Below, in pieces: positions 60,501 through 64,000 of a DNA stretch of 64,000 bases. The stretch spans positions 762,001 through 826,000 of the forward strand of contig WPIO01000002.1 in assembly GCA_009760855.2 (NCBI GenBank), written 5' to 3'. The position numbers were made by a program, and so were the translations under genes. The notes below the pieces were generated by a model that saw only the letters and a program-made list of their open reading frames with translations, had not been told where the DNA came from and ran no database searches. Every line of letters starts with the position of its first letter. Positions within the stretch are counted from its first letter, which is position 1. The DNA is from Cristatella mucedo. Lineage: Eukaryota > Bryozoa > Phylactolaemata > Cristatellidae.

Positions 60501-62354
60501 ATATTTATTCTATTTTTATTTATTTTTTAATTTTATTTTCAATTTTTATTTTCTATTTTTCTTCCGCATTCACAAAGACGTTGCAGCAAAGATGAGTAAC
60601 CAAGCTCCAAAGCTGCTTCCATTGGGGACTCTAGACTTCCAGTTGATGTGCTTGTTCGTAATTTTAGTTGCTGTAACAGTTCATCGTTAGCCTTTTCTCC
60701 TAGTCACCCTTCTGTGTTGGTTAATTTTCTAATCCACGCCGTCCTTACTCGGCTTAGCATATGCTACGTTAGGTCTCGAATTCAATTAAGTTCGACTCAA
60801 ATGCTGTTGCAAACGTGCTGACCATCGATGTATGTACGGTATGCATGTATGTATGTATTTGTGTAGATCTATCTGTCACCCTAAAAAGCCGCAGAGACTA
60901 AGCCTAAGCAGTTTTCGGTGTATATACGGTAGCCGAAAGACTGTATTTCACGAAGCAATGAGAAAGTTTGAAGTGTTGCTTGATCAAGAGAACAGCCGAA
61001 GAAGGCACAGAGTAGTAGCTGCACAAGACGGTAGGAAAGGATGTGCCACAGTTGGTAGCTGGAGAGAGGACGTTTCATAAGAGTTTCGGAAGTAAGTTTT
61101 ACAGTCCAATAGTATCAGAGCAAAACCTTCTGTGCGATTGGCCATTCACCGAAAGATCGCAACAGCTCATTTACTGTCCGGAAAGGCCAGGGGGCACGAG
61201 GAGGCTGAAACTGATGCAGCGGTTCAGCTGGGTAGGACTGAGAAAAGCCAAGATGGTAAATGAGAATCAGAGTATCAATTTTCTCTGTATCAGCTGATCA
61301 AACTTCGGTAGCTCATTCGGCAAAGGAGACGCACGACGGCAATTCTTTAATAATAACAATATTTATAATACATTTTTATTAACTAGCATTGCAGCCGTGT
61401 TAATGCGCAGCTAGTAGTTGGCAGTATTGAAGGGGTCTTGCTTAATATTCTAAGATGGTGTCAGTAGATCCGTAATGAAGGTTGAAGCTCTGTGCACGCT
61501 GGAGTGCATATTTAAAATCTCGTTTCAGACTTTATAGTGCACCTTTAACAATTTTCTATTATAGGCCTAATAAGCTGACTTAGGCTAGCGTTCGAGCGTC
61601 TATTATATGATATGATCTTAAATTGTGATTTCAACTAAAATCTGATGCATTTTTCAAAGAAAGATACACGCTTATGCTTGACATGATAATTCGGCTGCTG
61701 CATAGTTCGGCTTGGTTTCTGAGCAGGCTCGTTCTTGCACGCCAGTCAGGCCGCGGACAATAAGGCTGGTCGCTTCTATTAGGTTGCTAGTCCGGTTAAG
61801 TGAGGAGGGCCAAAACTAATCAAGCCGAATCTTTCGTTTTACCGCTCGACAGTACGCAGTGGCTTTCAGCTCCTGGCGAGAGGTTGCTGCATGCTTTTTT
61901 GGCACTTGATTGGTAATGGGTCCTTGCCGGAAAAATTTTCAAAAAAGCTGAGCTGATTTAACTGCCTCGTTTCTATAGCGGTGAGGGGAGCCTTTGAGGC
62001 TATAACCGCCGCTTGCAGCGGGCGAGAAAGAATCACTCACTGTACGACTCGAACTCGCGACCTGGGTCGTAAAGAGCGAGCACCTTACCTCTTTAGCTAA
62101 GACACAGCACGGAGGCTCTTTAAGCTCTTTAAAAAGATTTGTAAAAGCTCTTTGAGGATATTTGTAAACCGCACAGCACAGCTTTAAGAGATGACCTGGT
62201 GACTTAGCAGCAATCGCTGACGCGTTCGCAGAATGTAACGCTTCGACTGGCTGCTTGTGCAGGTTATTGACGACATGGTGTTCGCGGTGGGCGGCTTCAA
62301 TGGCGTGACGACTATCTACAATGTAGAGTGCTACGACGACACGACGGATGAATG
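44856..62354 (+). CDS. KLHL10: Kelch-like protein 10 (KLHL10), seven exons, 3' end outside the window
   Basis: KLHL10 is a substrate adaptor for CUL3-RING ubiquitin ligases and is needed for sperm maturation in mammals and Drosophila (known biology). Exons: 44856-45584, 51630-51882, 52004-52069, 52169-52250, 55201-55370, 56379-56650, 62263-62354. They give 554 codons plus two bases with consistent phases and GT-AG introns. Domains are BTB at about residues 28-135 ([30 protein letters not shown]), BACK at about 140-243 ([21 protein letters not shown]), and six Kelch blades marked [41 protein letters not shown] and [24 protein letters not shown] and DYFNSV.RFDPVKK identify KLHL10 rather than KLHL2/3/20. 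The last exon ends inside a Trp codon (TG|GTAGGC). Roughly 50 residues remain to the usual length of about 608, and no fitting acceptor was found before 64000. Confidence 0.95.
45685..45990. repeat. GA/GACA array in KLHL10 intron 1
   Basis: About 300 bases of GAGACA units begin about 100 bases after the exon 1 donor. The array stays open in several frames, giving spurious Arg/Glu/Asp or Ser/Leu-rich reading frames. Confidence 0.97.
46052..46867 (-). mobile_element. LINE-A copy in KLHL10 intron 1
   Basis: The minus strand encodes [40 protein letters not shown] and [20 protein letters not shown], interrupted by a small insertion near 46515. The 3' tail with (TAA)n is on the left. Confidence 0.88.
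46976..47042. repeat. (TA)n microsatellite in KLHL10 intron 1
   Basis: About 67 bases of uninterrupted TA. Confidence 0.97.
47646..47700. repeat. (CTG)n/(CCG)n trinucleotide tract
   Basis: TGCTGCTGCTGCTGCCGCTG and a CCGCCGCC run in KLHL10 intron 1; no gene is associated. Confidence 0.9.
47928..48340 (-). mobile_element. Old LINE-A fragment in KLHL10 intron 1
   Basis: ATGTAGAGCTGATGTGGTCG, TCTAGCGAAAGGCCACTTTT and TTTTATCATCATTCAGTTTG match the minus strand of the 23.7-kb copy. It is interrupted on its right by the 3' end of a LINE-B. Confidence 0.7.
48341..49345 (-). mobile_element. LINE-B copy in KLHL10 intron 1
   Basis: Its 3' end matches the copies at 57286 and 59705 (GTGATGTATCTCCATTTGTA and CGGCTTTCGGTATGCA). 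Upstream on the minus strand are [20 protein letters not shown] and [19 protein letters not shown], typical of the C-terminal part of CR1/L2-group reverse transcriptase ORFs. Confidence 0.78.
49346..50035. other. KLHL10 intron 1, A/C-rich stretch
   Basis: 49540-49690 is a degenerate A/C-rich run with CCTAAA/AACCC-like words, loosely telomere-like. No regular period. Confidence 0.4.
50036..50130 (+). mobile_element. LINE-A solo 3' end in KLHL10 intron 1
   Basis: AAATGTAAAGCGCCTAGAAA, GAGATTCAGTTCTCTGTGGG, GCGCTTTATCAAGTACATTA and (TTA)n. Only the terminal 95 bases are present. Confidence 0.82.
50186..50310 (-). mobile_element. Possible very old SINE-1 relic
   Basis: GGCAGAAGAGCCTGACAC and CCACAGGATTCAAACCATTA are similar in order to SINE-1 body and B box. 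Weak. Confidence 0.3.
51630..51882 (+). CDS. KLHL10: KLHL10 exon 2: end of BACK and first Kelch blade
   Basis: It encodes [20 protein letters not shown], then [20 protein letters not shown]. The donor GCG|GTACGG is chosen because it gives the phase that makes GPRAYHG with exon 3. Confidence 0.93.
51895..51946. repeat. Two GC-rich hairpins in a 121-base KLHL10 intron
   Basis: A perfect 18-base palindrome GCCGCTAGCGCTAGCGGC (51895-51912) is followed by AAAGCGAGGCG (51920-51930) pairing with CGCCTCGCTTT (51936-51946). Confidence 0.93.
52004..52069 (+). CDS. KLHL10: KLHL10 exon 3
   Basis: A 66-base exon encoding [20 protein letters not shown] then DG. The acceptor is CCCTCAG and the donor GACG|GTGAGA. 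Confidence 0.93.
52169..52250 (+). CDS. KLHL10: KLHL10 exon 4
   Basis: An 82-base exon encoding [20 protein letters not shown] then APMNAR. The acceptor is TTTCAG and the donor GAAG|GTATGC. It leaves two bases for the Arg codon completed by exon 5. Confidence 0.94.
52251..54199. other. KLHL10 intron 4
   Basis: No recognised gene or clear repeat; short frames only. Confidence 0.45.
54200..54295 (-). mobile_element. LINE-A solo 3' end in KLHL10 intron 4
   Basis: (TAA)n is followed by TATAGCGCCCTTAGAGAACT then CACTCTCTTTCTAAGC. Diverged. Confidence 0.75.
54438..54500. repeat. (CT)n microsatellite in KLHL10 intron 4
   Basis: A pure CT core inside a wider pyrimidine-rich stretch (54360-54560). 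Confidence 0.96.
55201..55370 (+). CDS. KLHL10: KLHL10 exon 5
   Basis: It encodes [20 protein letters not shown], then [18 protein letters not shown] and [12 protein letters not shown]. It is preceded by TTTTTTTGCAG. The downstream flank is a GCC-rich stretch. Confidence 0.94.
55371..56378. other. KLHL10 intron 5, GCC-rich
   Basis: GCC/CCG-rich tracts lie at 55370-55540 and 56030-56310. They leave Ala/Arg/Pro-rich reading frames that I read as composition artefacts. Confidence 0.5.
56379..56650 (+). CDS. KLHL10: KLHL10 exon 6: two Kelch blades
   Basis: It encodes [40 protein letters not shown] and [20 protein letters not shown]. It runs in phase 0 to ATCGAG|GTATGG. Confidence 0.94.
57036..57064. 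repeat. Short (TA)n in KLHL10 intron 6
   Basis: An AT array within a T-rich stretch. Confidence 0.9.
57218..57890 (+). mobile_element. SINE-1 copy split by LINE-B
   Basis: The left part is 57218-57285, GTGAGCCGTGATGGCGGCAC to GATCTCGGTCCCGAGGT. The right part is 57772-57890, GTGGGTTCGAATCCTGCGGT (consensus B box), body and T-rich tail. The two halves rejoin within the SINE-1 hairpin. Confidence 0.85.
57286..57771 (-). mobile_element. LINE-B inserted inside a SINE-1
   Basis: It starts on the left with the tail AATGTAATGCAATGTAATGT. The minus strand encodes [40 protein letters not shown] and [20 protein letters not shown]-1 sequence lies on both sides. Confidence 0.85.
58830..59440 (+). mobile_element. 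Young LINE-A 3' fragment in KLHL10 intron 6
   Basis: Open for 123 residues ([20 protein letters not shown] and onward), then the standard LINE-A 3' region and TTATTATTATTAA tail. Nearly identical to the copy at 27650. Confidence 0.9.
59705..59860 (+). mobile_element. LINE-B solo 3' end
   Basis: GCGTACCGAAAGCCGCTTAG, GCTGTGAGCGCGCTATACAA and TTACATTACATTC match the reverse complement of the 57286 copy tail. Confidence 0.8.
59920..60200 (-). mobile_element. Two decayed SINE-1-like pieces in KLHL10 intron 6
   Basis: 59925-60040 (CAGAACAGCCTTTGCGGCTA) and 60075-60200 (GGGCTCGAACCCATGACCTG) each keep body and B-box relics in minus orientation. Confidence 0.5.
60440..60560. repeat. T-rich TTTTA/TTCTA low-complexity tract
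   Basis: Degenerate pentamer-like T/A repeats in KLHL10 intron 6. Confidence 0.85.
60835..61345 (-). mobile_element. Old LINE-B copy in KLHL10 intron 6
   Basis: AAGCCTAAGCAGTTTTCGGT, GAGGCTGAAACTGATGCAGC and AGCTCATTCGGCAAAGGAGA match the other LINE-B copies. Frames are broken. Confidence 0.75.
61950..62105 (-). mobile_element. Diverged SINE-1 copy in KLHL10 intron 6
   Basis: CTGATTTAACTGCCTCGTTT, GCTATAACCGCCGCTTGCAG and a reverse B-box relic CGACTCGAACTCGCGACC. Confidence 0.75.
62263..62354 (+). CDS. KLHL10: KLHL10 exon 7, last exon visible
   Basis: It encodes [20 protein letters not shown] then [11 protein letters not shown], the sixth blade. It follows TTGTGCAG and ends within the Trp codon at TG|GTAGGC. 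The 5.6-kb intron before it is full of repeats. Confidence 0.93.
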
Positions 62355-64000
62355 GTAGGCGATCGAGCGCACTGCTGCTCCCTCGCTCTCTGCCCTACGA
62401 GCTCGCCGCTCGCCGCCACCGGTTCGCGAGGAGCAAGGACAAGCAGCCGTTCCCAGCGGGCGCGTCACGTGGCCGTCGCCTGTCGACTGCTTTCTGTTGC
62501 TTTCAAGGGGCGGCCTTTTGGCGCCTCCAGTCAAGGGAGTCGAGGGAAGGAGGCGTGCTTTACTTCGCACGGCGGCCGCTCTGTACGGCCGAGTCTGAGC
62601 AGGGCGGCTGCTCTCGGTCGCGGCTGTGCAACGAATCCCTCGACGGCTGGCTGCCGTATGCGCTGCGATCGCTTAAAAAAGAGGGGCATCTCGGAGGCGA
62701 AATTCTTAGGGCCAATAAAATGCCGGCATGTGGACAACTAAGATTGGCAGGTAGATGATTGTGGCTACTTGATAGTTACGAAATCTCGACTTGCGGCGCT
62801 TGTTTTTGCCACGCGACGCCTATGCAGCGCCTATCGGGCGCACGACCTTAGATTGTATACCGCGACAAATATCAATAGTAAGTCGCGAAGTCAATAGTAA
62901 ACTAGGCGACTCAGCGTCTGCGAAAGTCTTACGAAGTCCCGCTGCTGCTGCTAGCGGCGTCTTTCGTGCCTAAGCACCTCGAGCACTAACTAAGCCAGTA
63001 TTAATCTAGCATGATTGCAACTAGCAAGCTCCGAAATGCAACGGTGCATTCTCGTTGAAGCCGCTCGTGCACTCTGGGAGGCCGATAAAAACCGAATAAC
63101 GGGTGCTCAGAAGACTAGTAGCTGAGCCGATCGACGGATCGGTCAAGGCCGGTGGCATGGCGCCGCCAGAATTTTCTTATGGTGGATAAACGACGACCTT
63201 TAGGAGCTCGGCACAAAGTCAATGACGTATCGTGGACAGGAATCTGCCCGGAAAAGCTCTATAGCCCCTCTAAAAATGTGTTGTTTCAGCTCGTATTGTT
63301 GTTTTACACGTTCAATTGAGCTGCTGCTTTAATTGCTAAAATCTTTTTTAATGTCTGCAGCTCCGTAACGACGACGTGGAGCACTCTAATGCAATTCGTA
63401 CGTCTATTGGGAGAGCTTGAAATAACGCACCAAAGGCGAGCCACTTGGTGTATGCCTCTTTGAGCCGCCGTAGAAAGGCTTATCGATTTAGTAACTCTAA
63501 TAAATACGATCATCCTTTGAAGAATAATGATAGCCCCAGGCAAGCAACGCTAAATATTAGCGCCGACGGCGCGCCGCTCGAGGAGGAGCCTTTCTATACT
63601 CATTGGCGGGGGGGGGGGGGGGGGGGGGGGGTAGGCGGGGGGGGGGGGGGGGGGGGGGGGGGAGGCTGAACGAGTAATGGCGAATCGCAATAGCAAGCGA
63701 ATCGCACGATCCGCTGCTTGGGTCTTGCTTAAGTCTTTGGCAATTGCACCACCGAGATTGGGCGGGCGGGGGTGGGATGTCATCCTAGCAGGCGGCAGTC
63801 AGCTGACCGAGAGAAATCATCAGCAGACACTTGGTGCAGCCTTCTCGCCTCTGGGTCCTCCAGTTGTCCGGATTCAGTGTGCCCTCGGGCGTGGGTGGAT
63901 GAGGGTAGGGTGTTGGGCGTTTCAATTCTTCTAAGGATCCTCCGATCAAGGAATTGTAAGGGAAAGCGTACGCTCTCACGCGCCCGTTCTGTGATCCGTC
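62355..64000. other. KLHL10 intron 7 (incomplete)
   Basis: No acceptor followed by a KLHL10 C-terminal sequence was found. GC-rich frames at 62350-62760 lack family signatures. Contains the poly-G tract. Confidence 0.55.
63608..63662. repeat. Poly-G tract
   Basis: Two long G runs separated by TAGGC. A strong quadruplex candidate and a likely place for sequencing or assembly length error. Confidence 0.95.

Noticed and set aside
62348-62758. Overlapping GC-rich frames after KLHL10 exon 7 as a possible final exon
   Set aside because: None continues the Trp codon split at 62354 with a KLHL10-like C-terminus (expected DM...RSALSC).

Overview
This window is intron-rich animal nuclear DNA, not bacterial. 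The evidence is spliced genes with consistent GT-AG junctions, long simple-sequence arrays, tRNA-derived SINEs and many 5'-truncated LINE copies. The species cannot be fixed from sequence alone. A KLHL10 gene, a Fer2-like bHLH gene and an antisense relic of a protein family I recall mainly from arthropod genomes together suggest a bilaterian invertebrate. An arthropod is my leading guess, held with low confidence.

Three protein-coding genes are supported, all on the + strand. (1) CNOT10 (12829-34200), a subunit of the CCR4-NOT deadenylase complex, is complete in 15 coding exons. Every exon junction keeps the reading frame and the product is 776 residues; a polyadenylation signal lies 254 bases after the stop. 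(2) A Fer2/PTF1A-family bHLH transcription factor starts at 39202, with a TATA-like box upstream. Only its first coding exon is found. (3) KLHL10 (44856 to beyond 62354), a BTB-BACK-Kelch adaptor for CUL3 ubiquitin ligase, has seven exons here. The last roughly 50 residues lie beyond the window.

Layout: 1-12.8 kb holds decayed LINE/SINE pieces and a long (TA)n array. 12.8-34.2 kb is CNOT10, whose large introns carry LINE and SINE copies, (CT)n and (TA)n(TG)n arrays, and an antisense pseudogene. 35.8-38.3 kb is a LINE split by a second LINE. 39-39.7 kb is the bHLH exon. 42.4-42.7 kb is a C-rich tandem array. 44.9-62.4 kb is KLHL10 with repeat-filled introns. 62.4-64 kb is the last visible KLHL10 intron, with a poly-G tract.

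Repeat biology is the most distinctive content. An abundant L2/CR1-like LINE (here LINE-A) has a conserved 3' end and a (TTA)n tail. A second LINE (LINE-B) ends in ATTAC-type repeats. SINE-1 is tRNA-derived with A/B boxes and strong hairpins. SINE-2 has a 3' end resembling that of LINE-A, which suggests LINE-A mobilises it. Two nested insertions can be read directly. I found no convincing new enzymatic or defence system. The candidates most worth testing are the SINE/LINE partnership, the UG-repeat array beside a CNOT10 splice site, and a T7-promoter-like stretch that may be artefactual.
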